Position numbers and translations under genes: made by a program | Shown: positions 33,363-42,029 of the stretch, one piece after another | Position numbering within the stretch: position 1 is the stretch's first letter | Layout: every line of letters starts with the position of its first letter | Assembly (NCBI RefSeq): GCF_042651465.1 | Contig: NZ_JBHSCZ010000001.1 | Location: 434,001 to 498,000 of the forward strand | DNA length: 64,000 nt | Reading direction: 5' to 3' | Source of the DNA: Ferruginibacter yonginensis | GTDB lineage: Bacteria; Bacteroidota; Bacteroidia; Chitinophagales; Chitinophagaceae | Notes under the pieces: model-generated | The model's database searches: none | Told to the model about the DNA's origin: nothing | The model's input: the letters and a program-made list of their open reading frames with translations, nothing else

Positions 33363-34019
33363 ATGAACACTTTTGCAGAAGAAAATTATTTAAAAGCATT
33401 GTTTAACCTCAGTAACGATAAAGGTGAGGTTACGGTGCAAGAGTTGAGTATTGAGCTCAATATAAAAATGCCTTCTGTAAATAATATGGTGAAAAAGCTA
33501 GCCGAAAAAAAGATGGTGTTTTATGAAAGCTACAAACCACTTCGGTTAACTGATAAAGGTAAAAAAGAAGCCGGACTTATTATTCGTAAACACCGCTTAA
33601 CAGAAATGTATTTGGTTGAAAAAATGGGCTTCGGCTGGGAACAAGTACATGAAATTGCAGAGCAAATTGAACACTTACAAGCACCGCTTTTTTTCGAAAA
33701 AATGGATGAAATTTTAGGCTACCCAAGGGTTGACCCACATGGCTCCCCAATACCTGATAAAAATGGAAAGGTTCAATGGTTACAATACAAAAAACTAAGC
33801 GATCATAAGGCTGGCGATGTGGTAAAATTATCGGCAGTCACCAATTCTTCTGATGCGTTTTTAAAGTACCTCAATAGCAAACAATTACATTTAGGCTTAA
33901 TGGTAAAAGTAATGGCAGTTGAAGCTTTTGATGGCAGTGTACAAATTAGCTATGGTAAAAAACTACAAGAAACGTTGAGTAAAATAGTAGCTGAAAAATT
34001 ATTGACAGAAGCTTTATAA
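33363..34019 (+). CDS. DtxR/MntR-family metal-dependent transcriptional regulator
   Basis: The N-terminal winged helix (residues 5-65, EENYLKALFNLSNDKGEVTVQELS) and the dimerisation/metal-binding domain (KHRLTEMYLVEKMGFGWEQVHEIAEQIEH, residues 75-103) are typical of DtxR/IdeR/MntR repressors. The C-terminal part after residue 150 looks like an SH3/FeoA-type domain. These proteins sense Mn2+ or Fe2+. No metal transporter of the NRAMP or Feo type is adjacent, so the regulon cannot be named. It is followed, 1 nt later, by the DUF1648 gene. Confidence 0.9.
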   Translation: MNTFAEENYLKALFNLSNDKGEVTVQELSIELNIKMPSVNNMVKKLAEKKMVFYESYKPLRLTDKGKKEAGLIIRKHRLTEMYLVEKMGFGWEQVHEIAEQIEHLQAPLFFEKMDEILGYPRVDPHGSPIPDKNGKVQWLQYKKLSDHKAGDVVKLSAVTNSSDAFLKYLNSKQLHLGLMVKVMAVEAFDGSVQISYGKKLQETLSKIVAEKLLTEAL

Positions 34020-34020
34020 C

Positions 34021-34524
34021 ATGGTACAACGTCCTATAATAAAAATTATTAATACCAAATTTGATGTAGCAATCATTGTAACCACCTACATTTTGTTATT
34101 TATATTATGTGTGGCTACAGTTGTTATTTTTTACAAAGCGCCTGATATTATACCAACGCATTTTAACATTGAAGGCAAAATTGATAGTTATGGTAATAAA
34201 GCTACTTTGTTTATTTTACCCTTAATCACATTGGGTGTAACATTGTTATTACAGTGGTTGTGTAAATACCCTCACTTGTTTAATTATCCGCAGCATATTA
34301 ATGAAAACAATGCTGCCACACTTTACCAACAAGGTATTCGGTTGTTAAGATGGGTAAATGTTGGCATTATTGTGTTGATGCTTTTTTTACAATACGAAAT
34401 TTGTAACAGTATACATGCTACAACATCACAATTAAGTACAGGTGTTTTTATTGTGTTGTTACTTTGCACAACCTTGTTACCAATAATAGTTGCTTATATT
34501 ATGAGCAATAAAAAACTTAATTAA
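34021..34524 (+). CDS. DUF1648-type membrane protein
   Basis: Four hydrophobic segments are predicted at about residues 18-38, 60-80, 112-132 and 140-160. Between the first two lies the DUF1648 block PDIIPTHFNIEGKIDSYGNK, seen also in the SdpI immunity family. No other domain is present. It starts 1 nt after the DtxR-type gene and is probably co-transcribed, so its amount may be set by metal status; this is inference. The last 8 nt overlap the convergent Smr gene. Confidence 0.75.
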   Translation: MVQRPIIKIINTKFDVAIIVTTYILLFILCVATVVIFYKAPDIIPTHFNIEGKIDSYGNKATLFILPLITLGVTLLLQWLCKYPHLFNYPQHINENNAATLYQQGIRLLRWVNVGIIVLMLFLQYEICNSIHATTSQLSTGVFIVLLLCTTLLPIIVAYIMSNKKLN

Positions 34525-35536
34525 AAAATATTTCTGTAGCGCCGTAACCGTATAGTGGGTGAAATTGGTTTACGAAATACTTTACCTCTTTTTTAAGCTT
34601 TAATATTTCATGTATTTCATTGCGTAACACACCTTCACCCACACCATGTATTACAGTTAATGAAGCTTGATGATGTGCTAACGATAATTCAAAAAACTTT
34701 TCAAATTCTTTTAATTGTGTAGCTAAAATTTCGTTTGGTTTTAATTGTTCCCAATGTGCTGATATTTTTTCAATATGTAAATCAACCACAGAACGTGCAG
34801 GTGGTAAATGCTCTCTAATTTTACCTGCATCGTACACTCTAAAACCTGCATTACCTAATAAACTCAAATCAACTTTTTCTGTTTCAATTTTATCAGGGTA
34901 ATGGGTAAACAATTCAAATCGAAATGATGCTTCGTTGTTCTTTTGTGTAGTTTCAATTTTATTAAAAAGTTGTTTACCTCTTAATTTAAAAAAAACTTCA
35001 TGTGATGGTGCTTTCTTTTTATTTGGAATGGTAAGGCTGAATTCAAACTCAAACTTTGGGCCCTCACTCATATCTTCAAAACTTACATCGTGCAAGTAAA
35101 ATTCTGATAAGCCTGGTAATTCGTTTTTTAAATTGAAGGAGCTTGCACCATTAAAAACCAAATCGTAATTAAATTGGTAATGCTCTTCATTTTCGTTGAT
35201 GAGGTACACTTTTAATTTTTCAACCACATCATCGTCAAAAATATCTTTATCAAAAACAGGGAAAAAACTGATATGTACCCCATCGCCTACTTTCTTTTTT
35301 GTAATAGGTTTTTCTCTTTTTACATTATCGATATAGATATTTTTTTTAAGGGGAACAGGTGCTTCTTTCTTTTTAGAAAACATTTTAAAGTAAGGAAAAT
35401 CAATTTGATCCATATAAGCAGGAAAACGAACGCCTCTTACTTCTATCATCACCATTTTTTCGTTCATTATTTCAACCACCTTTCCATCTTCATCGGTTTG
35501 TATCACTACAATTTTATCGCCTACTTCGTATTTCAT
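34517..35536 (-). CDS. DUF2027 / Smr-domain protein
   Basis: The N-terminal region has SH3-like strands (YEVGDKIVVIQTDEDGKVVEI), the middle contains two beta-rich repeats of the DUF2027 type, and residues 258-339 form an Smr domain, VDLHIEKISAHWEQLKP followed by LTVIHGVGEGVLRNEIHEIL. Smr domains nick or bind DNA and RNA and act in recombination control or ribosome rescue; DUF2027-Smr proteins are mostly confined to Bacteroidota. It is transcribed alone and its 3' end overlaps the convergent DUF1648 gene by 8 nt. Confidence 0.85.
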   Translation of the reverse strand: MKYEVGDKIVVIQTDEDGKVVEIMNEKMVMIEVRGVRFPAYMDQIDFPYFKMFSKKKEAPVPLKKNIYIDNVKREKPITKKKVGDGVHISFFPVFDKDIFDDDVVEKLKVYLINENEEHYQFNYDLVFNGASSFNLKNELPGLSEFYLHDVSFEDMSEGPKFEFEFSLTIPNKKKAPSHEVFFKLRGKQLFNKIETTQKNNEASFRFELFTHYPDKIETEKVDLSLLGNAGFRVYDAGKIREHLPPARSVVDLHIEKISAHWEQLKPNEILATQLKEFEKFFELSLAHHQASLTVIHGVGEGVLRNEIHEILKLKKEVKYFVNQFHPLYGYGATEIFFN

Positions 35537-35612
35537 TTTAATAACTTGAATAACTTTTAAAGTGCAAAGTTAAATGAGATTAATGTTGGTACCATATTTT
35601 AAAATTGGTTAC

Positions 35613-37061
35613 TTAACAATCACTTAAACTAATGGGGATATTGATGGCTAGTCCACCATCGGCCGTTTCTTTGTATTTGCTATTCATATCAACAGCTGTA
35701 TCCCACATGGTTTTAATAACAGCATCTAAACTCACTTTTGCAAAATCGGGGGTACTTTGCAACGCTAATTGGCTAGCGGTAATGGCCTTAATGGCTCCCA
35801 TTGTATTTCTTTCAATACATGGTATTTGTACCAACCCACCAATGGGGTCGCATGTTAAACCTAAGTGATGCTCCATTGCAATTTCTGCCGCCATTAAAAC
35901 TTGTCGTTGCGTACCTGCCATACAGGCTGTTAATGCAGCCGCAGCCATAGCAGAGCTCACACCAATTTCAGCTTGACAGCCACCCATTGCTGCAGATATG
36001 GTAGCACCTTTTTTAAAAATGCTACCAATTTCTGATGCGGTTAATAAAAACTGCATTATTTTATCATCATCAGCCCCATCACAAAAAACAATGAAATATT
36101 GTAAAACTGCTGGTATTACACCAGCGGCTCCATTAGTTGGTGCTGTTACTACCCTTCCAAAAGAAGCATTTTCTTCATTTACAGCTAATGCAAAACAACT
36201 CACCCAATCGAGTATATAATTAAAACGATGGCCACCAGCTTGTATTTGCGCAACCCATTCTTCGTAATTATTATAAATTTTATTTGCTAATAACCTTTTA
36301 TTGGTATCGTATGCCCTTCGTTTTACATGTAGGCCACCGGGTAGGTTTCCTTGCGTATGGCAACCTTTATAAATGCAATTTTTCATTACTTCCCAAATTT
36401 GCAGTACGCCTGCTTTGGTTGCTGCTTCACTGCGCCAGCCCATTTCATTTTCAAGTACAATTTCGTGTATGTTTAAGCCAGTTTTTCTACACCAATGCAA
36501 TAAATCATCGGAAGTATTTATGGGAAAAGGCAATACCACATCTTTATTAGCTTTTTTAGCGTTTGTGTTACTATCTTTTTCTTGCACCACAAATCCGCCA
36601 CCTATTGAGTAGTAGGTTTCTGCAAATTGTTCACCATTTGTAAATGAAACCAAAAATGTTAATGCGTTGGGGTGAAATGGTAAACTCTCCGTAAATAAAA
36701 ACTCGATATCTAATGATGGATCGAAAGCTATAATTTTTTGTCCTGCTAATTGTAATTGTAAGTCATTTTTTATAGCAGCAATTTTTGAGTCAATCGCATT
36801 AACATCAAATGTTACAGGATCATCGCCACAAAGTCCTAATTGTACGGCTATGTCTGTTCCGTGCCCTGTACCGGTTTTAGCTAATGAACCGTACAGCAGT
36901 ACCTTTAATTGTAATACTAGTTCTAATTTATTTTGATCTATTAATTGCTGAATAAATTGTTGAGCGGCACGCCAAGGGCCAAGTGTATGGCTGCTGCTTG
37001 GGCCAACCCCAATTTTAAACATATCAAAAACGGAAATTGCTTCGTGGTGATTCACAATCAA
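35613..37061 (-). CDS. sdaA: L-serine dehydratase (single-chain, Fe-S)
   Basis: The enzyme deaminates L-serine to pyruvate and ammonia using a [4Fe-4S] cluster. The beta domain at the N-terminus contains the signature GVGPSSSHTLGPWRAA (residues 17-32). The alpha domain carries the cysteines of GGCQAEIGVSSAMAAA and HHLGLTCDPIGGLVQIPCIERN, which bind the cluster together with a third in the chain. Fused alpha and beta domains in one chain of 482 aa are typical of the single-chain SdaA/B type. The gene is transcribed alone; its downstream 3' region holds no separate terminator. Confidence 0.93.
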   Translation of the reverse strand: MIVNHHEAISVFDMFKIGVGPSSSHTLGPWRAAQQFIQQLIDQNKLELVLQLKVLLYGSLAKTGTGHGTDIAVQLGLCGDDPVTFDVNAIDSKIAAIKNDLQLQLAGQKIIAFDPSLDIEFLFTESLPFHPNALTFLVSFTNGEQFAETYYSIGGGFVVQEKDSNTNAKKANKDVVLPFPINTSDDLLHWCRKTGLNIHEIVLENEMGWRSEAATKAGVLQIWEVMKNCIYKGCHTQGNLPGGLHVKRRAYDTNKRLLANKIYNNYEEWVAQIQAGGHRFNYILDWVSCFALAVNEENASFGRVVTAPTNGAAGVIPAVLQYFIVFCDGADDDKIMQFLLTASEIGSIFKKGATISAAMGGCQAEIGVSSAMAAAALTACMAGTQRQVLMAAEIAMEHHLGLTCDPIGGLVQIPCIERNTMGAIKAITASQLALQSTPDFAKVSLDAVIKTMWDTAVDMNSKYKETADGGLAINIPISLSDC

Positions 37062-37072
37062 ATTTTTAAAAT

Positions 37073-37098
37073 AAAAAAGCTCTGAAATATTCAGAGCT
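37073..37098 (-). terminator. Terminator of the FKBP gene
   Basis: AGCTCTGAA and TTCAGAGCT form a 9-bp stem with a 3-nt loop, followed on the minus strand by six T residues. Confidence 0.8.
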
Positions 37099-37123
37099 CA
37101 AATTAGTTTATTTTGAAGTATAA

Positions 37124-37633
37124 TTATTGAACATTATCTAAATTAACTACAAACTTTAGGTATGAGTTTGCAGGTATTACAACAGCACCAGCTGAATTAG
37201 TACGAGGTTGTGAACCGTATCCTAAAGATGGCGGAATATATAATGTAATAGTACCGCCAGATTTTAATTGTGGCATAACCAATTGCCAACCTATAATTAA
37301 CTGACTTAAATTTAAATTAACGGTTGAAGTTGATGCGTCAAATTGAGCACCATCAGTGGTGCCATTAATTAAATTTCCGGTATATCTTACTGCTAGCGTT
37401 GAGCATATATTAGGTGATGTACCAGTGCCTTGTGTTGTAATTGCATAGTACATACCATTTACCAAAACTGCATTGGTAATATTATTAGTAGTGATATAAT
37501 TTTGTAAATATGCTGTTTCTTGTGCAGTAGCTACAGCCGTTGGTGCTGCTGTATTGCATGAATTATCTGTCTTTTTTATACAAGACGAAAACATTACAGC
37601 TAATACTAAAATAACTAAACCCGATTTTTTCAT
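37124..37633 (-). CDS. FKBP-type peptidyl-prolyl isomerase, lipoprotein
   Basis: A lipoprotein signal with lipobox FSSC (lipidated Cys18) directs the protein to the envelope. Residues 75-169 form the FKBP domain: LAVRYTGNLINGT, the FDAS segment, the IIGWQLVMPQLKSGG turn, YIPPSLGYGSQ and the C-terminal LKFVVNLDNVQ. The enzyme catalyses proline isomerisation and assists folding of exported proteins. The active-site aromatic residues are mostly present, with W at the IIGW position. It probably forms one transcript with the membrane protein gene 17 nt upstream. Confidence 0.88.
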   Translation of the reverse strand: MKKSGLVILVLAVMFSSCIKKTDNSCNTAAPTAVATAQETAYLQNYITTNNITNAVLVNGMYYAITTQGTGTSPNICSTLAVRYTGNLINGTTDGAQFDASTSTVNLNLSQLIIGWQLVMPQLKSGGTITLYIPPSLGYGSQPRTNSAGAVVIPANSYLKFVVNLDNVQ

Positions 37634-37649
37634 TTGTGCTATTTTTAAA

Positions 37650-38003
37650 TTAAGATTGATTTAAGGTATTATTCGCTGCATTGGCAGCTTTTTCTTTGTG
37701 TTTTAATTCGAGATATAATTGTTCGTTCATTTCCCACTTAAAATGCATTTGTGTAAAAGCAAAAAAAAGTATCGCTAAAAAAACGCCTATCACCACTACA
37801 AAAAAAGTTTGTGGCGATGTTTTTGAAATTTTGATGTACCAATCTGGTATAAAAAAGTACACACAAACCAATAATAATAAAATAGGCAAGCCAAATAAAC
37901 AAGCTTTAGGAAAGCCTCGGCTTAGTTTACTTGAAAAACTATTGTGCAGCTCCCTATTTTGCTCCCAATACGCTACAAATTTTTGCTCTTCACTCGTTAA
38001 CAT
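37650..38003 (-). CDS. Small membrane protein, 117 aa
   Basis: Two hydrophobic segments at about residues 36-52 and 66-84 (ACLFGLPILLLLVCVYFFI and FVVVIGVFLAILFFAF) flank a short loop, and a charged helix (MNEQLYLELKHKEKAAN) ends the protein. I do not recognise a family. It lies 17 nt upstream of the FKBP gene on the same strand, so both may be one operon. The start ATG is 97 nt from the divergent HU-like gene. Confidence 0.55.
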   Translation of the reverse strand: MLTSEEQKFVAYWEQNRELHNSFSSKLSRGFPKACLFGLPILLLLVCVYFFIPDWYIKISKTSPQTFFVVVIGVFLAILFFAFTQMHFKWEMNEQLYLELKHKEKAANAANNTLNQS

Positions 38004-38100
38004 AACGCAAATTTATAGTAAATCAATGGTTTGCTTTGCCATAATCTTGTTAACTTGTAGCTTTGTTACAATCAAGCGTTTAAAAGGAATATCACAATAG

Positions 38101-39009
38101 ATGAAAATAGAGCAATTAATCGTTCAGTATTTATACCAAAACAAAAAAGTTACTTTACAAGACATTGGTACTTTTGAAATAGTATCAGACATTCAAATTC
38201 CAGAAGATAGTGACAAAGATGTGGTACTTCCTGAAAACACTATTCAATTTTCATTAAACAAAAAAGCAGTAGTTGATGATGGATTGGTTGGTTTTATTAT
38301 GGAACAAACCAGAAAAATAAAACCATTAGCCTACTCTGATTTAGAATCATTCATCATTCTCAATAAGCAGTTTTTAAACATAGGCAAGCCTCTTATTATT
38401 GAAGGGTTAGGCACTTTACAAAAATCACAAGATGGTGCTTTCGTTTTTGAACAAGCCACTACATCGCATGTAACTGTTGAACAGTCACCTAAAATTGTTA
38501 CTGAAAAATTAAAAGAAAAAATATCATTTGCCACCCCCCAAAGAGAAAACAACACATCAAAAAACAGAATTGTGCTTTTAAGTTTAGTGGTGTTGGTATT
38601 GTTGGCCTCGGCTGTTGCGATTTTCTTCTTTTTAAATAGAAATGAAGCAGCTAATAACGAAACTGTCAATAATAGTGCAGCAGTAATTGATACATTACCT
38701 GCAACTAAAGATACAGCGCTCATAAAACCAGATAGTTTAAATAAACTAAGCACTACAACAACCATTGCTTCGGCGGCTGACACTAATAGCTTTTATGTAA
38801 CGATAAGACGTTATAAAACATTAGACAATGCTCAAAGTACAATGAACAAACTAACCAAGTATGGTAAAAATATTGTGATGAAAGTAAACCCAGATTCTAC
38901 TTTGTTTCAATTAACCCTACCTTTTAAAAACCCATTGAGTGATACTGCCCATTTAAAAGATTCACTTTCTAAGTTTTATAATATTAATGCTACTGTTATT
39001 TTGCCATAA
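38101..39009 (+). CDS. HU-CCDC81-like protein with a transmembrane segment and a SPOR-like C-terminus
   Basis: The N-terminal 115 residues resemble two prokaryotic HU/CCDC81 modules (EQLIVQYLYQNKKVTLQDIGTFEI, then IILNKQFLNIGKPLIIEGLGTL). A single membrane helix follows at about 157-177 (IVLLSLVVLVLLASAVAIFFF), then a Thr/Ser/Asn-rich linker. A C-terminal domain of about 75 residues (FYVTIRRYKTLDNAQSTMNKL) resembles SPOR, which binds denuded peptidoglycan. This architecture is known in Bacteroidota and suggests an inner-membrane protein linking cell wall and cytoplasmic side; its biological role is not known. It is divergent from the small membrane protein and precedes the DnaJ gene. Confidence 0.75.
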   Translation: MKIEQLIVQYLYQNKKVTLQDIGTFEIVSDIQIPEDSDKDVVLPENTIQFSLNKKAVVDDGLVGFIMEQTRKIKPLAYSDLESFIILNKQFLNIGKPLIIEGLGTLQKSQDGAFVFEQATTSHVTVEQSPKIVTEKLKEKISFATPQRENNTSKNRIVLLSLVVLVLLASAVAIFFFLNRNEAANNETVNNSAAVIDTLPATKDTALIKPDSLNKLSTTTTIASAADTNSFYVTIRRYKTLDNAQSTMNKLTKYGKNIVMKVNPDSTLFQLTLPFKNPLSDTAHLKDSLSKFYNINATVILP

Positions 39010-39062
39010 CATTGTATGTTTTGAATAGTTAATACTAGCATCATCTACATAAAAAATTGATC

Positions 39063-39932
39063 ATGGATTTTATCGACTATTACAGCGTTTTAGAAATATC
39101 GAAGTCGGCTAGTGCTGATGATATTAAGAAGGCTTATAGAAAATTAGCTCGAAAATATCATCCTGATGCCAACCCAAACGACGCCACCGCAAATAAAAAA
39201 TTTCAACAAATTAATGAAGCCAATGAGGTATTGAGCGACCCTGTAAAAAGGAAAAAATATGATACCTACGGCAAAGATTGGCAACACAGCGATGCTTTTG
39301 AACAACAAGCAAGGCAACGGCAGCAATACAACCAACAGTTTGGTGGTTTTGAACAAGAAGGTGGTTTTTCTGACTTCTTCTCCTCTATGTTTGGTGGCGG
39401 AAGACGCAGCAGTAAACAACGTGGACAAGATACCAATGCCAATTTTCAAATCAATTTAAGTGCTGTTTTTAAAACGCATCCACAAACCATTTCCATCAAT
39501 AATAAAAATATTCGCATTACGGTACCTGCCGGTGTTGAAGACGGTCAAATTATAAAATTAAAAGGTTACGGCCAACCTGGTTTTAATGGTGGTCCATCAG
39601 GCGACTTATACCTAACATTTAAAATTGTCAACGATACTTTTTATAAAAGAGTAGGCAACGATTTGCAAATAACCATTGAAATTGATTTGTACACAGCATT
39701 ACTTGGTGGCGATGTTGAGTTACAAACTTTGCATGGAAAACTAAAGTTGAAAGTAAAACCCGAAACGCCGAATAATACCAAAATAAGGGTTAAAGGAAAA
39801 GGATTTCCGTTGTATAAACAAGATGATGTATTTGGCGATTTGTATGTAACCTATCATGTAAAACTACCCACCAACTTAACTGATAAAGAAATTCAGTTAT
39901 TTGAAACTTTAAAAAATTTACGATCAAAATAA
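39063..39932 (+). CDS. DnaJ-class co-chaperone (CbpA-like)
   Basis: The J domain spans residues 3-70 with the HPD motif in LARKYHPDANP (near residue 35). A Gly/Phe- and Gln-rich linker (residues 75-120) follows, and then the C-terminal substrate-binding domains (VPAGVEDGQIIKLKGYGQPG). There is no zinc-finger domain, which separates it from DnaJ proper and fits the CbpA group. It stimulates DnaK ATPase; dnaK is not in the window. The ATG at 39063 is preferred over a TTG two codons earlier. A terminator follows. Confidence 0.9.
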   Translation: MDFIDYYSVLEISKSASADDIKKAYRKLARKYHPDANPNDATANKKFQQINEANEVLSDPVKRKKYDTYGKDWQHSDAFEQQARQRQQYNQQFGGFEQEGGFSDFFSSMFGGGRRSSKQRGQDTNANFQINLSAVFKTHPQTISINNKNIRITVPAGVEDGQIIKLKGYGQPGFNGGPSGDLYLTFKIVNDTFYKRVGNDLQITIEIDLYTALLGGDVELQTLHGKLKLKVKPETPNNTKIRVKGKGFPLYKQDDVFGDLYVTYHVKLPTNLTDKEIQLFETLKNLRSK

Positions 39933-39938
39933 ACCTTC

Positions 39939-39966
39939 AAAGCCATCATAACACGATGGCTTTTTA
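39939..39966 (+). terminator. Rho-independent terminator
   Basis: AAAGCCATC and GATGGCTTT form a 9-bp stem with a 7-nt loop, followed by T residues, just after the co-chaperone gene. Confidence 0.85.
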
Positions 39967-40026
39967 ATTTAATCGCCTTTATAGCATTACTAAATTGTCA
40001 TTTCAATGTAAACTAATGGTTAAACA

Positions 40027-40063
40027 TTAAACATTTGTTTAAATAATTCAAACAAATGTTTAA
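40027..40063. promoter_or_regulatory. Candidate operator of the TetR-type regulator
   Basis: TTAAACATTTGTTT and AAACAAATGTTTAA are perfect 14-bp arms separated by 9 nt. Each arm is itself a short palindrome, AAACA-TT-TGTTT, so two adjacent binding sites are possible. The whole element overlaps the promoter of the efflux operon. Confidence 0.75.
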
Positions 40064-40068
40064 CTTTG
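40034..40068 (+). promoter_or_regulatory. Promoter of the tetR-efflux operon
   Basis: A -33 TTTG at 40034-40037 and a -7 TAACTTTG at 40061-40068 are 23 nt apart. Both lie in or beside the inverted repeat, so repressor binding would block RNA polymerase. Confidence 0.65.
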
Positions 40069-40083
40069 TGTTTTATTAATGTA

Positions 40084-40713
40084 ATGGAAACCAAAGATAA
40101 AAAGCAACATATTTTAGAAACAGCAGAGGAACTCTTTGCTATTAAAGGTTATGAAGCATCTACCGTAAGGGATATTGCCGATGCTGCTCAAGTAAACCTT
40201 GCTATGATTTCATATTATTTTGGTAGTAAAGAAAAGCTGATGTTGCAGCTTTTTCATGATAGAATGAAAGCTACTAAACTAAGGGTGGAGTCGTTGGTAA
40301 AAAATCCTGATTATGCCCCCTTCCAAAAAGTGGAGATTATGTTAGATGAATACATTAAAAAAGTATTCAACAACCAAGCATTTTACAGGATTTTACTTTG
40401 TGAGCAAGTAATGAAAAAAAATAAGGAAGTAATTGATTTAATGAAAGAATTAAAACTGAGTTACGCCCTATTGTTTTCAGATTTAATAAAAGAAGGACAG
40501 CGTAAAAAAGTATTCAAAAAAAATATTGATGTTGTAATGGCTTTAACCATTATGACAGGTACGGTTACCCAGCTCATGATCAATAAAGAGCATTACGCCA
40601 ACTTTAATGCACTTGAGTGTGCAAACGAGGCAGACATTGACACCTTATTGCATCAAAAAGTTTACAATCAATTAAAAGAAATATTTAAAACAATTTTAGG
40701 ATATGAATCATAA
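40084..40713 (+). CDS. TetR/AcrR-family transcriptional regulator
   Basis: The N-terminal helix-turn-helix (ILETAEELFAIKGYEASTVRD, then IADAAQVNLAMISYYFGSKEKL) is a standard TetR DNA-binding domain, and residues 60-210 form the ligand-binding dimerisation domain. The ATG at 40084 is used; a TTG six codons earlier lies within the promoter and is rejected. It is the first gene of the efflux operon and its stop overlaps the start of the TolC-type gene. The palindrome directly upstream is its likely binding site, implying autoregulation and induction by a compound exported by the pump. The ligand is unknown. Confidence 0.9.
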   Translation: METKDKKQHILETAEELFAIKGYEASTVRDIADAAQVNLAMISYYFGSKEKLMLQLFHDRMKATKLRVESLVKNPDYAPFQKVEIMLDEYIKKVFNNQAFYRILLCEQVMKKNKEVIDLMKELKLSYALLFSDLIKEGQRKKVFKKNIDVVMALTIMTGTVTQLMINKEHYANFNALECANEADIDTLLHQKVYNQLKEIFKTILGYES

Positions 40714-42010
40714 AAAGAAACTAATGCTTTTAACCATGGTGCTTTGGAGCATTTTTTCATTTGCGCAAACAAATGAAAAAATTACCCTTCAGCAAGCGAT
40801 AACCATGAGCATAAAAAACAGCAAAAAACTCACTATTGCTCATGCAAAAGTTGATGAAGCCAATGCAGCAATTACTGAAGCAAAAGATAGGCAGTTGCCA
40901 GATGCAAAAATAACGGGTAGTTACCTACGCTTAAGCAGTGCTAATATTGATATTAAAGGTGCTCAAGGTGGTGGGGGTTCTCCCAATGTAAATCAGGCAT
41001 TATATGGCATTGCCAATGTTACATTACCCATTTATGCTGGTGGCAAAATTAAATATGGTATTGAATCTGCCAACTATTTAGCACAAGCTGCCAACCTTGC
41101 TGAAGCCAATGATAAAGAAGGTATTATTTACAACACTATTTTAGCGTATACCAATTTATATAAAGCTGCAAACCTGGTAACAGTTGTAAAAGAAAGTTTA
41201 AATGCTGCTACTAAAAGAGATAGTACCTTTTCAAGATTAGAACAAAATGGCATCATCGCAAGAAATGATTTATTAAAAGCACAATTACAAACTTCTAATA
41301 TTGAGCTTACTTTATTAGAAGCACAAAGTAATTTAACAGTAGCCAATATTAATATGAATATACTATTAGGGCTTGCTGAAAATACCATAATTGAAGTAGA
41401 TACCAATTTTATACAAATCAAAAACAATCTGCCTTCATTTATTGATTTAGAAAATAGTGCTTTACAAAATAGAAAAGATTTGCAAGCCATTGGTTTTCAA
41501 AAAAAGGCTGCAACCATAGGTATCAAAGCGGCTAAAGCTGAGGCCTACCCTACCATTGCTTTAACAGGCGGTTATATTGCTGCTGATATTCCAAAAGTTA
41601 TCAGTATCACCAATGCTGTAAATATTGGTTTGGGCGTTCAATACAATTTAGCCAACCTTTGGAAACGTAATACCAAACTTAGTCAGGCCAAAGCCAAACA
41701 AACACAAATAGATGCCACTGCATTGATGTTGCAAGATGGTATTAAGTTGCAACTCAATAAAGATTTTCAAAATTATTTATTAGCACAAAAGAAAATTGAT
41801 GTGTATGAAAAAGCCATTATACAATCAACAGAAAATTATCGTATCACTAAAAATAAGTACGATAACAATTTAGTAACCATTACTGATTTGTTAGATGCTG
41901 ATGTGGCTTTGTTGCAAAGTAAATTAAACATGGCAGTTGCAAAAGCTGATGTGGCTTTGGCTTACAATAAAATTTTAGAAACTACAGGTACTTTATCAAA
42001 CAATAATTAA
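40703..42010 (+). CDS. TolC-family outer-membrane efflux protein
   Basis: A signal peptide (MLLTMVLWSIFSFAQ region, residues about 5-19) precedes two repeats of the outer membrane efflux domain, rich in long helices (ITLQQAITMSIKNSKKLTIAHAKVDEANAAI) with conserved tail segments such as LLDADVALLQSKLN near the end. It forms the trimeric channel of a tripartite pump. The length of 435 aa is normal. It overlaps the regulator by 11 nt and is followed by the periplasmic adaptor. Confidence 0.9.
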   Translation: MNHKKKLMLLTMVLWSIFSFAQTNEKITLQQAITMSIKNSKKLTIAHAKVDEANAAITEAKDRQLPDAKITGSYLRLSSANIDIKGAQGGGGSPNVNQALYGIANVTLPIYAGGKIKYGIESANYLAQAANLAEANDKEGIIYNTILAYTNLYKAANLVTVVKESLNAATKRDSTFSRLEQNGIIARNDLLKAQLQTSNIELTLLEAQSNLTVANINMNILLGLAENTIIEVDTNFIQIKNNLPSFIDLENSALQNRKDLQAIGFQKKAATIGIKAAKAEAYPTIALTGGYIAADIPKVISITNAVNIGLGVQYNLANLWKRNTKLSQAKAKQTQIDATALMLQDGIKLQLNKDFQNYLLAQKKIDVYEKAIIQSTENYRITKNKYDNNLVTITDLLDADVALLQSKLNMAVAKADVALAYNKILETTGTLSNNN

Positions 42011-42029
42011 TATTTATAAATTATAAACA

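Noticed and set aside
36284..36612. Overlapping plus-strand ORFs inside the L-serine dehydratase gene
   Set aside because: They are shadows of the strongly supported minus-strand gene.
40066..40083. TTG start six codons ahead of the TetR-type gene
   Set aside because: It would place the start codon inside the -7 promoter element; the ATG at 40084 gives the normal family N-terminus.
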